Assembly: GCA_041688015.1 (NCBI GenBank)
Contig: JBDNIY010000017.1
Span: forward strand, 248,001 to 312,000
Length of the DNA: 64,000 nt
Source: Parvibaculum sp041688015
GTDB lineage: Bacteria; Pseudomonadota; Alphaproteobacteria; Parvibaculales; Parvibaculaceae
Direction: 5' to 3'
A model generated the notes under the pieces. The model made no database searches and was not told where the DNA came from. It was given only the letters and a program-made list of their open reading frames with translations. This document shows, piece after piece, positions 35,989-45,101 of this stretch (its first letter is position 1; each line of letters opens with the position of its first letter). The position numbers and the translations under genes are program-made.

Positions 35989-36080
35989 GCGTGTTTCCGC
36001 CTCGTTCCATGAACTAATACAATCGTAAGCCTGCTTGCCTAATCTGGCCGAGGTTTGAACCTTTGTAAGCATGGCGAACG

Positions 36081-37307
36081 ATGACGCGCCCTCTATCTCA
36101 ACTTTTTGATCCTGAGCGCCTGCGCGTTTATCCGCGCATGGCGTTGGCGGTCTATGTGCTGGCTGGGCTCGCGGTGGTGGCAAGCGCGACGGCCATGATC
36201 GATATATTCGGCAAGCCGCTTGGCTATGACTTCATCACGTTTTGGGGTGCTTCACATCTGACGCTGGCGGGCGATGCGGTCGGGGCATTCGATTTTCATC
36301 GCATTTTTGGTGCCGAGCAATTGGCGGTGCCCGCTAATGCTCAAGTGTTTCTTTGGCACTATCCGCCGATTTATCAAATGATGGTGACGCCGCTGGCGCT
36401 GTTGCCTTATGGGGTGTCGTGGCTCGTTTTTGTTGGGCTTGGTCTTTGCCTTTACATCGCGACGCTGAGGCCCCTGTTTGATGAGCGGCTGGCGGCGGGT
36501 GCTGATGCGATCTATCTGGCGCTTGCCTTTCCCGGCGCGTTCATCTGCGTCTTTCACGGGCAGAACTCCCTCTATTCGGCGGCGATTTTTGCCGGGGGGC
36601 TTTTGCTGCTGGAACGGGGGCGGCCTTATCTGGCAGGCCTTGCGCTCGGCACGCTGATCTACAAACCGCAATTTGGCGTGTTGTTGCCGCTGGCTTTTCT
36701 GGCGGCGGGACAATGGCGTGTCTTTGTGGCAACGGGGGCAAGCGCGCTTGCCATTACGGGGCTTGCAACGTTGCTGCTGGGGCCGGACCTTTGGCTTGCG
36801 TTTTTTGCTAACGCGCCGATTGTGCGCGAGGTCATGGAGCAGGGCATGTTGCCTTGGGCGAAAATGCCGAGCGCGTTTATTTTCTTGCGCGATCTGGGTG
36901 TGCCCCAAACGATTGCCTATGGGGCGCAGGTGCTGACGGCGTTGGGGGCTGCGGGCGCGGTTTGTCTTGTCTGGTGGCGCCTTGGGGCAACGCGGCTTGC
37001 GTGGGCGGTGCTGATTGCCGCAACGCTGCTCGTCTCGCCTTACACATTTGACTATGAGTTTGCCATTCTCGCCCCAGTGCTTGTCATTGTGGGCAGCGAC
37101 ATGGCGGCGCATGGGGCAAGTCTGCGCGAAAAGGTCTTGCTGGTCATGCTTTATGTGACACCATTGTTGGTGGTGCCTTTCGCCCAAGCAATACATCTCC
37201 AGATCGGATTCCCGTTTTTGCTGCTTGCTCTTGGTCTGGCGTTGCGGCGCGCTCTTGTTGGTCTGCCCTTGGGTGCGGCGAGCCTTTCCACACCCGGCTC
37301 TTTGTGA
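36081..37307 (+). CDS. GT87/DUF2029-like multi-spanning membrane protein
   Basis: A 408-residue protein with about ten hydrophobic helices, resembling the glycosyltransferase family 87 (DUF2029) mannosyltransferases that use lipid-linked sugars. An early periplasmic segment, GKPLGYDFITFWGASHLTLAGDAVGAFD, bears the Asp/Phe pair typical of GT87-type proteins, and a FLWHYPPIYQMMVTPLALLPYG loop follows. The sugar and acceptor are unknown. It lies 50 bp upstream of the first MFS transporter gene on the same strand, so co-transcription is possible. Confidence 0.75.
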   Translation: MTRPLSQLFDPERLRVYPRMALAVYVLAGLAVVASATAMIDIFGKPLGYDFITFWGASHLTLAGDAVGAFDFHRIFGAEQLAVPANAQVFLWHYPPIYQMMVTPLALLPYGVSWLVFVGLGLCLYIATLRPLFDERLAAGADAIYLALAFPGAFICVFHGQNSLYSAAIFAGGLLLLERGRPYLAGLALGTLIYKPQFGVLLPLAFLAAGQWRVFVATGASALAITGLATLLLGPDLWLAFFANAPIVREVMEQGMLPWAKMPSAFIFLRDLGVPQTIAYGAQVLTALGAAGAVCLVWWRLGATRLAWAVLIAATLLVSPYTFDYEFAILAPVLVIVGSDMAAHGASLREKVLLVMLYVTPLLVVPFAQAIHLQIGFPFLLLALGLALRRALVGLPLGAASLSTPGSL

Positions 37308-37357
37308 TCCAATTCACTCCACAGTGACATAGACGTCCGTTTAAGGGCGCTGCATTC

Positions 37358-38875
37358 ATGGTGGGGGAACTGAATTTGGACGGGCTCAAAGAACTTGGCG
37401 ATGTGCGCGAGGCGATAGAAAACGATCCCCGCCCCGGTTCAGCCGATCCTTCACACCTGCCGCCTGGGACTGTGCTCTCGGCGACCGGTGCCCCTGCTGC
37501 CGACGCCAAAGGCCAGTTCAGTTGGGCGATGTTTCAATGGGCGCGTGACCCTTATGTCATCGTTGTCACGATCTATATTTTTGCACCCTATTTTTCTAAT
37601 GCCGTGGTTGGCGATCCGGTGAGAGGCCAAGCGATCTGGGGCAATATCAATTCCGTTGCCGGTTTTTTTATCGCCTGCTTTGGCCCCATTCTGGGTGCTA
37701 TCGCCGATACGGGCGGACGACGCAAGCCATGGCTGATTGCCTTTGTCGGCATTATGGTGCCCGCCATCTTCGCGCTGTGGTGGGCACTGCCAGGCGGGGT
37801 GGGCCTTGGCATCTATCAGATCGCTTTTTTGTTCATCGTGGTCTCGGTGGCTTTCTCATTTACCGAAGTCTTTCACAATTCGATGTTGCCGGCCGTCGCG
37901 CCGCATTCACGCATCGGCTTCCTGTCGGGGCTGGCGCTTGCCATGTCGAATGCCGGCGCGCTGCTCATTTTGTGCTTCATGCTTTATGCCTTCATGTTGC
38001 CCGGCCATGTAACCTGGAGTTTCATCCCCGACAAGGCACTCTTCGGGCTTGATGTGGCGATGCATGAGAACAGCCGCATCTCTGCACCGCTGACGGCGAT
38101 CTGGCTGTTGATCTTCACCATACCCTTGTTGCTCTTCACGCCGGACGTGAAGCCGACGGCTAAGATCAACAAGGTGAAGGCGGTCAAAGACGGCATCTCG
38201 CGCGTCATCAAAACGGTGAAACAAGTCCGGCATTATCGCAACGTGGCGACCTATCTCATTGCCCGCATGTTTTTCAATGACGGGCAGACGGCGGTGCTTA
38301 TTTTCGGCGGTGTTTATGCGGCGGGCGTTTTCAAATGGGATGCGCTGACATTGACGATCTACGGCATCGTGCTGTCGATCTTTGCCGTTGGCGGCGGCTT
38401 CTTCGGTGGCTGGCTTGATGACCGCTTCGGTTCCAAACGCGCCATCATGACTTCGATTGGCGGCACTTCCATCGGCATCGTGCTGGCCGTGTCGATGACG
38501 CCGACCAGCATCCTCTTTTTCATTCCTTATGATCCGGCCAGCGCACCGATCTGGGGCTTGCCGTTCTTTCGCACGCTGCCTGAATTGATGTATCTCTTGG
38601 TCGTGCTGGTTGTTGCAATCTGCATTACGGCGGCCTATGCAAACAGTCGCACGATGCTGGCGCGGATTGCGCCACCGTCGAAGATGTCGGAATTTTTTGG
38701 TCTCTACGCGCTTTCTGGCACAGCAACCGCCTTTATGGGCCCTTTGCTTGTCGGGCAGGTCACATGGTTCTTTGCAAGCCAGCGTGCGGGCTTTGCGTCA
38801 ATTCTGGTTTTGATGGTGATCGGGCTAGTGGTGATGAGCTTTGTGGATGAGACGCGCGTGGAGGCAGTTGATTGA
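37358..38875 (+). CDS. MFS transporter, UMF1 (Atg22-like) family, copy A
   Basis: A 505-residue major facilitator transporter with twelve hydrophobic segments, of the UMF1 family related to yeast Atg22. Family marks are the N-terminal WAMFQWARDPYVIVVTIYIFAPYFSNAVVGDP, the cytosolic loop GAIADTGGRRKPW (MFS motif A) and ANSRTMLARIAPPSKMSEFFGLYALSG near helix 11. An N-terminal extension of about 55 residues precedes the first helix. The substrate is unknown; Atg22 exports amino acids in yeast. The stop codon overlaps the TTG start of the next gene. Confidence 0.9.
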   Translation: MVGELNLDGLKELGDVREAIENDPRPGSADPSHLPPGTVLSATGAPAADAKGQFSWAMFQWARDPYVIVVTIYIFAPYFSNAVVGDPVRGQAIWGNINSVAGFFIACFGPILGAIADTGGRRKPWLIAFVGIMVPAIFALWWALPGGVGLGIYQIAFLFIVVSVAFSFTEVFHNSMLPAVAPHSRIGFLSGLALAMSNAGALLILCFMLYAFMLPGHVTWSFIPDKALFGLDVAMHENSRISAPLTAIWLLIFTIPLLLFTPDVKPTAKINKVKAVKDGISRVIKTVKQVRHYRNVATYLIARMFFNDGQTAVLIFGGVYAAGVFKWDALTLTIYGIVLSIFAVGGGFFGGWLDDRFGSKRAIMTSIGGTSIGIVLAVSMTPTSILFFIPYDPASAPIWGLPFFRTLPELMYLLVVLVVAICITAAYANSRTMLARIAPPSKMSEFFGLYALSGTATAFMGPLLVGQVTWFFASQRAGFASILVLMVIGLVVMSFVDETRVEAVD

Positions 38876-40257
38876 CGCAGATAAGGACGAGTGGTGAACC
38901 GGCCGGCACTCTCGCGCAGGCCTCATGGGTTTGCTACGAGTGGGCCAATCAGCCGTATTTTTCGCTCGTCACCATCTTTCTCTTTGCGCCCTATTTCAGC
39001 GCTACCTTTGTCGGTGATCCTGTTCATGGCCAGACTATGTGGGGCTATGTACAGGCGTCGGCCGGGATCATCATTGCGATGGTCAGTCCTTTTCTTGGCG
39101 CGATGGCGGATGCGGCAGGACGGCGCAAGCCCTGGATCGTGACCTTCATGGGCATCTGTGCGCTGGGCTGCCTTGGCATGTGGTGGGCCATTCCGGGTTC
39201 GCCGATTTTGCCCATCATGATTTCGTTGATTGTCGCCTCGGTGGGTATGGAATTTGCCATTATCTTTGCCAACGCCATGCTGCCGACGATTGCGTCCGAA
39301 CAGCGCATTGGCCTCTTGTCGGGCATCGGCATTGGCGCGGGCCAGCTTGCGGGCATTTTCGCTTTGGTGATCGTGCTGTGGTTTTTGCAATTGCCCGGCG
39401 TCGTGCATGCCTCGTTCATTCCAGACGCGCCGGTCTTTGGCCTGTCCAAGGCCTTGCATGAAACCGACCGTATCGTCGGGCCGATTTCCGGCCTGTGGTT
39501 TGTCGTCTTCATGTTACCGCTGCTGCTCTTTGTGCCTGATCAACTTTCGCGTGGGCTTTCGCGCCGAGCGGCCATCAAGGAAGGCGTGGTGCGGCTTGGC
39601 CATACGGTCATGCGGGCGCGGCATTTTCGTAATGTTGGCCTCTATCTTATTTCCCGTATGGCGTTTTACGACGGCATGAATGCGATTTTTGTCTTTGGCG
39701 GTATTCTCGCAGCCTCGACGTTCCATTGGCGCGCGCTGGAGATGGCGATCTATGGCATCTGGGCGACCTTCTTTGCCGCTTTTGGGGCGTTTGCGGGTGG
39801 CTGGATCGATCAACGATATGGCTCAAAGATAACATTACTGGTGTCGCTTGCGCTGGCGCTTGTGTCATTCGTCGCGCTTGTCTCGATTGATCAAGATCAC
39901 ATTTTTTTTGTCGTCCACGTGGATGTTGCTGACGGGGCCAAAGCTTTTTCAACTGTGCCGCAGCAGACATTTCTCGGCGTCATCGCTTTTTTTGCGCTGA
40001 TGGCGGGGCCGACCATTGCTTCAAGTCGCACCATGCTCGCGCGCATCGCGCCGGTTGAAATGATGACGGAATTTTTTGGGCTCTATTCGCTGGCGGGCAA
40101 GGCGACGACATTTGTTGCGCCACTGCTTATCGGTATCGTGACAGAGCTTACCGGCAGTCAGCGCATTGGTCTTTCGGTGGTGGTACCACTCATCATTGTC
40201 GGCATCATCATGCTTATCTTCGTCAAGGAAGAGCGTGCGACGTCGATCAGCTACTAG
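38872..40257 (+). CDS. MFS transporter, UMF1 family, copy B
   Basis: A 461-residue paralogue of the preceding transporter. Shared segments are the N-terminal YFSLVTIFLFAPYFSATFVGDP, the GAMADAAGRRKPW loop and SSRTMLARIAPVEMMTEFFGLYSLAG. It starts with TTG overlapping the previous TGA (TTGA), the only in-frame start near the family N-terminus. No strong ribosome binding site was found before it. The two genes are translationally coupled, which suggests a joint function, possibly a heteromeric or divided transport task. The substrate is unknown. Confidence 0.88.
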   Translation: MTQIRTSGEPAGTLAQASWVCYEWANQPYFSLVTIFLFAPYFSATFVGDPVHGQTMWGYVQASAGIIIAMVSPFLGAMADAAGRRKPWIVTFMGICALGCLGMWWAIPGSPILPIMISLIVASVGMEFAIIFANAMLPTIASEQRIGLLSGIGIGAGQLAGIFALVIVLWFLQLPGVVHASFIPDAPVFGLSKALHETDRIVGPISGLWFVVFMLPLLLFVPDQLSRGLSRRAAIKEGVVRLGHTVMRARHFRNVGLYLISRMAFYDGMNAIFVFGGILAASTFHWRALEMAIYGIWATFFAAFGAFAGGWIDQRYGSKITLLVSLALALVSFVALVSIDQDHIFFVVHVDVADGAKAFSTVPQQTFLGVIAFFALMAGPTIASSRTMLARIAPVEMMTEFFGLYSLAGKATTFVAPLLIGIVTELTGSQRIGLSVVVPLIIVGIIMLIFVKEERATSISY

Positions 40258-40578
40258 CGCAGTTTGACGGCGGTGCCAGAGGCGATGGCGATCAACATCG
40301 AGCTTGTTCTTGCCCGCTGTCTCATAGTCGAGATCGACGCCGACCACAGCGTCTGCGCCCACAGCCAGCGCTTCGGCGATCATGTCATCAAGGGCAGCGT
40401 CGCGGGCTTTCTTCAGGACTTTTTCGTAAGCGCCCGCGCGGCCACCGACAAAGTCACGCACAGAGGCAAACATGTCGCGAAAGACATTGGCCCCGATCGC
40501 CGCCTCGCCTGCGACGACGCCGCGATACTCGATGATATCGCGGCCTTCCACGCTATTGGTCGTGGTGACGATGATCAT
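40254..40578 (-). pseudogene. ybjQ: Frameshifted YbjQ (UPF0145) gene
   Basis: The first 90 residues are a normal YbjQ (MIIVTTTNSVEGRDIIEY, FVGGRAGAYEKVL, ALAVGADAVVGVDLDYE). The expected end (NSSMLIAIASGTAVKLR then stop) lies in another frame: reading GGC AAG AAC then AGC TCG ATG would need one base less near 40304-40308. The 1-nt insertion lets the frame run on into antisense of the MFS gene. The intended length is about 107 residues. It may be a true lesion or a sequencing error at AACAAG. It lies 23 bp after purH in the same direction. Confidence 0.75.
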
Positions 40579-40601
40579 GGCGCTCCGATCTTTGATGGTG
40601 A

Positions 40602-42215
40602 TTAGTGCCTGAAGTGGCGCATGCCGGTCATCACCATGGCAAGGCCTTTTTCGTCTGCCGCCGCGATCACTTCAGCGTCGCGCATGGAGCCGCCGGGCTG
40701 GATGACGGCGGTGGCGCCTGCTTCGGCAGCCGACAGTAATCCATCAGCAAAGGGGAAGAAGGCGTCAGACGCGACGACCGAGCCAACGGTTGCGGGCACT
40801 TTGAGGCCCGCGGCGTCGGCGGCGTCGCGCGCCTTGCGTGCCGCGATGCGGGCGCTATCAACGCGGCTCATCTGGCCTGCGCCGATGCCGACCGTCGCGC
40901 CGTTCTTTACATAGATGATGGCGTTTGATTTCACGTGCTTACAGACGCGAAATGCAAAGAGCAGGTCTTTCAATTCCTGTTCGGTCGGCTGGCGTTTGGT
41001 CACGACCTTGAGGTCAGAAAGTTCAATATGGCCATTGTCGCGCGACTGGACGAGCATGCCGCCCGACACGGATTTGACGGTGAGGCCGGGGCTCAAGGCG
41101 TTAGGCAGGCCGCCGGTGATCAAAAGGCGAAGATTTTTCTTCGCGCCAATGATGCGGCGCGCGTCTTCGTCGGCGTCGGGCGCGATGATGACTTCGGTGA
41201 AGATTTTTGAAATTTCTTCTGCCGTTGCGCCATCGAGTTTGATGTTGGAAGCAATGATGCCGCCAAAGGCTGAAACCGTGTCGCAGGCAAAGGCCGCGCG
41301 ATAGGCCTCGACCAGCGTATTGCCGGTGGCGACGCCGCAAGGGTTGGCGTGTTTGATGATGGCGATGGCGGGGCGCTTGGGGTCAAATTCGGCGGCGAGT
41401 TCGAAGGCGGCATCGGTGTCATTGATGTTGTTGTAGGAGAGCTCCTTGCCCTGCAATTGAACGGCTGTGGCAACGCCGGGGCGGTTGTCGCCATTGACAT
41501 AGAAGCTCGCAAGCTGATGCGGGTTTTCGCCATAGCGCAGTGTTTGCTTGAGGTGCCCGCCGAAGGCGCGATAGTCGGGCGCGGTGTCGCCCAGCGTGGC
41601 GGCAAACCAATTGGAGATGGCGGCGTCATAAGCCGCGGTGCGAGCATAGGCTTTGTGGGCGAGGTGCTGGCGCAGCGCTTTGGTCGTGCCGCCCTTGGCT
41701 TTGATTTCTTCGATGACCGACGCGTAGTCGCTGCCTTCGACGATGACGGTGACATAGGCGTGGTTCTTGGCACCTGCGCGGATCATGGCTGGGCCGCCGA
41801 TGTCGATATTCTCAACGCATTCATCGTAAGGCGCGCCTTTGGCGACGGTCGCTTCAAAGGGGTAAAGGTTGACGCAGAGAAGATCGATTGCGCCGATCCC
41901 GTGGGCTTCCATCGCCGCTTTGTGGTCTGCATCGTCGCGCACTGCCAGAAGCCCGCCATGGACTTTAGGGTGCAGCGTTTTCACCCGCCCATCCATCATC
42001 TCAGGAAAGCCTGTCAGGGCGGAGACGTCTTTGACCGGCAGGCCCGCGTCGGCAATCGCCTTGGAGGTGCCGCCGGTTGAAACGAGTTCGACACCCGCCT
42101 CATGCAGCGCTCGAGCAAAGTCGATCAGCCCGGTCTTGTCTGAGACCGATAGGAGGGCGCGGCGAACCGGCTGGAGGTCGGCGGCTTGGGGCAGGACTTT
42201 GGTGGAAACGGACAT
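40602..42215 (-). CDS. purH: Bifunctional AICAR transformylase/IMP cyclohydrolase
   Basis: A 537-residue enzyme for the last two steps of purine synthesis. The N-terminal IMP cyclohydrolase part (about 15-160) shows LISVSDKTGL-like ALLSVSDKTGLIDFA and VSTGGTSKAIADAG; the C-terminal transformylase part has LRYGENPHQLASFY, KHANPCGVATG, FGGIIASN and the end VIQPGGSMRDAEVIAAADEKGLAM. Length is normal. The context purH, heparinase-like gene, rpe and rsmB is conserved in alphaproteobacteria. Starts at ATG 42215. Confidence 0.97.
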   Translation of the reverse strand: MSVSTKVLPQAADLQPVRRALLSVSDKTGLIDFARALHEAGVELVSTGGTSKAIADAGLPVKDVSALTGFPEMMDGRVKTLHPKVHGGLLAVRDDADHKAAMEAHGIGAIDLLCVNLYPFEATVAKGAPYDECVENIDIGGPAMIRAGAKNHAYVTVIVEGSDYASVIEEIKAKGGTTKALRQHLAHKAYARTAAYDAAISNWFAATLGDTAPDYRAFGGHLKQTLRYGENPHQLASFYVNGDNRPGVATAVQLQGKELSYNNINDTDAAFELAAEFDPKRPAIAIIKHANPCGVATGNTLVEAYRAAFACDTVSAFGGIIASNIKLDGATAEEISKIFTEVIIAPDADEDARRIIGAKKNLRLLITGGLPNALSPGLTVKSVSGGMLVQSRDNGHIELSDLKVVTKRQPTEQELKDLLFAFRVCKHVKSNAIIYVKNGATVGIGAGQMSRVDSARIAARKARDAADAAGLKVPATVGSVVASDAFFPFADGLLSAAEAGATAVIQPGGSMRDAEVIAAADEKGLAMVMTGMRHFRH

Positions 42216-42390
42216 GGGTGGCTCTTTTGCTGATGCGGATGCAGGCGGTGTGGGGGTGGCACGGCGATAGCACGAACAGGCCTTCCGACCAAGCGATGGC
42301 GGCTGAAATCTCGGTCGTGCGGCAAATAGCTCTGGGCCTTCTTATCGCCTAGGCTAGTGCGGTTAAATAGGGGCTGACGGCTTGGCGCCA

Positions 42391-44313
42391 TCAGGCATCG
42401 AGATCAGGCAAATTGGGCAATTCGACGGCGTCAGGTTTGGGGTGGCCCGCATGGCGGCTCGACAGGCGACGCCAGGCCCAGTTGACCTTGGCCTCGCCGC
42501 GAAAAACCGTGCTTGAGACAACGATCTGCTCAGACCGGCGGGTCGGTTCGCCCGCGCCCAGATAGACGCTTTCTTCCAGTGAAATGGCGGCGGGCCCCCC
42601 TGCGCTGCGGGCAAGAAACTGCCAGCCGTCACCGTTTGGCAGCAGCACCAAGACATTGGTGCCGTCATGGGCGAGCGAAGCGCGAGCGTCGGGATGCAGG
42701 TGAAAGCGGATGGTAAAGGGCAGGTCATCGGCGGTTTTACGCGGGCGCAGACGCTGCCAAAGGGTTCGCGGGGCTTCGGTTTCAAACAGTGTGTCTTCGC
42801 CGCGTAACTCCTCGCCTGTGGCCTCGAGGAAGAGGCGACGGCGATGGGTCATGCCGAAGAGTTTTTCATAGCCGTTATGGGCGGCCTCAAGCCAGATGCC
42901 TGCATCGTTCTCGTTGCGACGGCTTTCGACCCGGCGTGGGCCTTCCATCAGGCGAGTGCCGAGAAGGGCGCGGCCAATGCGAGCGCGCAGGATACGGGCC
43001 GACGATGTATCGGCCAACACCAGCGTTGATTGCGCGGCGGTGGCGCGGCTGGCGGCTTCCCAATCGGGGCCGAGCACACGCGTCGAGCCGCAATTGACGA
43101 CGAGGCGGGCGCGGCCTGCGCTCATTTCAAAGGAGAGGCAGCCTGCATGGGCGGCGTGGTTGTAGCGACCGGGCGGTGGCGGACCGGTGTCGGCAATGAC
43201 GTAGGTGGGGCCTGCCTCCATCCGCTGATAGCCCGAATGAGGCGCAAAACCAAAGGGGCGGCCCTTGGTGTCATCGGCGGAGAGCGCTGCGTCGATGGCC
43301 CCGTCGATGCCTTCATTGGCGCCATTGAAGAGCGCGAGCTTGCCGTCGCCATGGCGGAAAAACCGCAGCATCGGCATCATCCGGTCGATGGCATCGAGGA
43401 TGGGTTTGGGCACGGTGAGGCGGCGCTGCGTCAAGGCTTCGCGCAAGGAAATGAGATCAAACAGGATCGAGAGCATGGCCGTTGGGTTGCGGCTGACATG
43501 GCCACCATCGGGCAGGATCTGGTGATCGAGTTCGCGGCAGACGAGGGCGAGGCCCTTGTCGAGACGCTTCTGGCCTTCCGATAGACATAGACCTGAAAAG
43601 GCAAGGCCGACAGCGGCGGTAAAGCGCGGTTCGCCTGCAGGGGCCAGCGAGGCCGTGCGGGCCAGATGGCGGGCTTGGCGGGCCATGTTGCGCAGCAAGG
43701 TTGAGCGATAGATGAGATCTGAGCCGTCGATGATCAACGCCCCATTGGAGACCCATGAGGTGAGGCGGCGGCCCACCACATGAGGTCGCCACGCAATGTC
43801 GTTCCAGGTGCCAGCCTCAACGATCCAGCCTGCGACCAGTGTTTGCGCATAGGTGCGCGCAGCGTCGCCACCGGCAGCTGAAAAATGGCGCAACCAAGAA
43901 AAGCCATGCAGTTCCTCGCTCCAGACGTCGGAGGGGGCGGTGGCTTCAAAGGGGGAGCTGCCGTCTGTTTGGATCTGTCCGCCGGGCAGCGACCAGCGGC
44001 CTTGAAAAAGTGTATCGGCAATAGCGGCGCGACCGGGGCGAAAGTCGTGAGGATAGTGAACCATGTGATCGGGCATCGGCCCGCGCAGCGATTTGCCATA
44101 GGCCCAGCTTGCATAGGTGCGGGCCAGCAGCTTGTCGCGGGCGCGCACGAGCGCGGCGGCCATGAGGTCGGCGGCACGATTGCCCGGTGGCATGGCCAGA
44201 TGGGCAGGCGCGGGCGGGCTCATGGAAGCAGAGCGGGTGTCCTGCGTCGGCACCGCGATCGGCAGCGCTTCAAGGGGCGCGTCTTCGTCGGCTTCGCTCT
44301 TTGCTTCTCTCAT
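42391..44313 (-). CDS. Heparinase II/III family protein
   Basis: A 640-residue protein of the heparinase II/III type: an N-terminal alpha/alpha toroid (about 40-330), then a beta-sandwich (about 380-640). Signature stretches: WNDIAWRPHVVGRRLTSWVSNG, RELDHQILPDGGHVSRNPTA and FAPHSGYQRMEAGPTYVIADTG, then AHAGCLSFEMSAGRARLVVNCG. There is no signal peptide. Proteins of this kind near purH are common in alphaproteobacteria; a polysaccharide lyase activity is not shown. The exposed loops suggest a carbohydrate substrate, which is an inference. Confidence 0.85.
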   Translation of the reverse strand: MREAKSEADEDAPLEALPIAVPTQDTRSASMSPPAPAHLAMPPGNRAADLMAAALVRARDKLLARTYASWAYGKSLRGPMPDHMVHYPHDFRPGRAAIADTLFQGRWSLPGGQIQTDGSSPFEATAPSDVWSEELHGFSWLRHFSAAGGDAARTYAQTLVAGWIVEAGTWNDIAWRPHVVGRRLTSWVSNGALIIDGSDLIYRSTLLRNMARQARHLARTASLAPAGEPRFTAAVGLAFSGLCLSEGQKRLDKGLALVCRELDHQILPDGGHVSRNPTAMLSILFDLISLREALTQRRLTVPKPILDAIDRMMPMLRFFRHGDGKLALFNGANEGIDGAIDAALSADDTKGRPFGFAPHSGYQRMEAGPTYVIADTGPPPPGRYNHAAHAGCLSFEMSAGRARLVVNCGSTRVLGPDWEAASRATAAQSTLVLADTSSARILRARIGRALLGTRLMEGPRRVESRRNENDAGIWLEAAHNGYEKLFGMTHRRRLFLEATGEELRGEDTLFETEAPRTLWQRLRPRKTADDLPFTIRFHLHPDARASLAHDGTNVLVLLPNGDGWQFLARSAGGPAAISLEESVYLGAGEPTRRSEQIVVSSTVFRGEAKVNWAWRRLSSRHAGHPKPDAVELPNLPDLDA

Positions 44314-44346
44314 AGGCGGCTACCTCCGGGCAGCGGCTTGGGGGAC

Positions 44347-45012
44347 TCAGGCGTTTCCGCGAAGTTTTGAGATGTTACCAGCATAAGCGGCTTGGCCACC
44401 CTTGAAGGTTGCGGTACCTGCGACAAGCACGCTCGCGCCAGCGGCGATGGCGCGCGGCGCGGTATCGAAATTGATGCCGCCATCGACTTCTAGCTCGATG
44501 GCGCGGCCGCTGGCGTCAATGGCCTTACGGATCGCCTCGATGCGCGGCAATTGGCTTTCGATGAAGCTCTGGCCACCAAAGCCCGGATTGACGCTCATGA
44601 CCAGCACGAGGTCGAGGTCGTTCAAAAGCGGCCACAGGACTTCCAGCGGGGTGGCCGGGTTGAGGACCAGTCCGGGCTTTACCCCAGCGGCGCGGATCGC
44701 CTGCACGGTGCGGTGCGAATGCGCACCTGCTTCGGGGTGAAACGAGATGATGTCGGCCCCTGCTTTGGCGAAAGCGTCGATATAGAGATCGACCGGCGAG
44801 ATCATCAGATGCACGTCGAATGTCTTGGTTGTATGCGGGCGCAGTGCCTTCACGACATCGGGACCGATGGTGATGTTGGGTACAAAATGACCGTCCATCA
44901 CGTCGACATGGATGTAGTCCGCGCCGGCCTTGTCGATGGCGCGCACTTCTTCGCCTAGTCTGGCGAAGTCAGAGGCGAGGATGGAGGGGGCGATTTTAAC
45001 GGCGGACGACAT
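44347..45012 (-). CDS. rpe: Ribulose-phosphate 3-epimerase
   Basis: A 221-residue TIM-barrel epimerase of the pentose phosphate and Calvin pathways. The start is at 45012 (MSSAVKIAPSILASDFARLGEE). Metal-binding and catalytic residues lie in HVDVMDGHFVPN, VHLMI, ISFHPEA and MSVNPGFGGQSF, and the late EVDGGINFDTA. Length is normal. The heparinase-like gene follows downstream. Overall this fits the conserved rpe locus. Confidence 0.96.
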   Translation of the reverse strand: MSSAVKIAPSILASDFARLGEEVRAIDKAGADYIHVDVMDGHFVPNITIGPDVVKALRPHTTKTFDVHLMISPVDLYIDAFAKAGADIISFHPEAGAHSHRTVQAIRAAGVKPGLVLNPATPLEVLWPLLNDLDLVLVMSVNPGFGGQSFIESQLPRIEAIRKAIDASGRAIELEVDGGINFDTAPRAIAAGASVLVAGTATFKGGQAAYAGNISKLRGNA

Positions 45013-45101
45013 GCGTATTGAATCCTCAAGGGCTGATTCAGGATACCCGAAATCCACGGCAGATGCCGCTTCAAACCACTATATCTTTTTGAAATCAGTG
45101 C

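Noticed and set aside
40021..40253. Long C-terminal extension of YbjQ
   Set aside because: It is antisense to the MFS gene and created by a one-base frameshift; the normal end is found in another frame.
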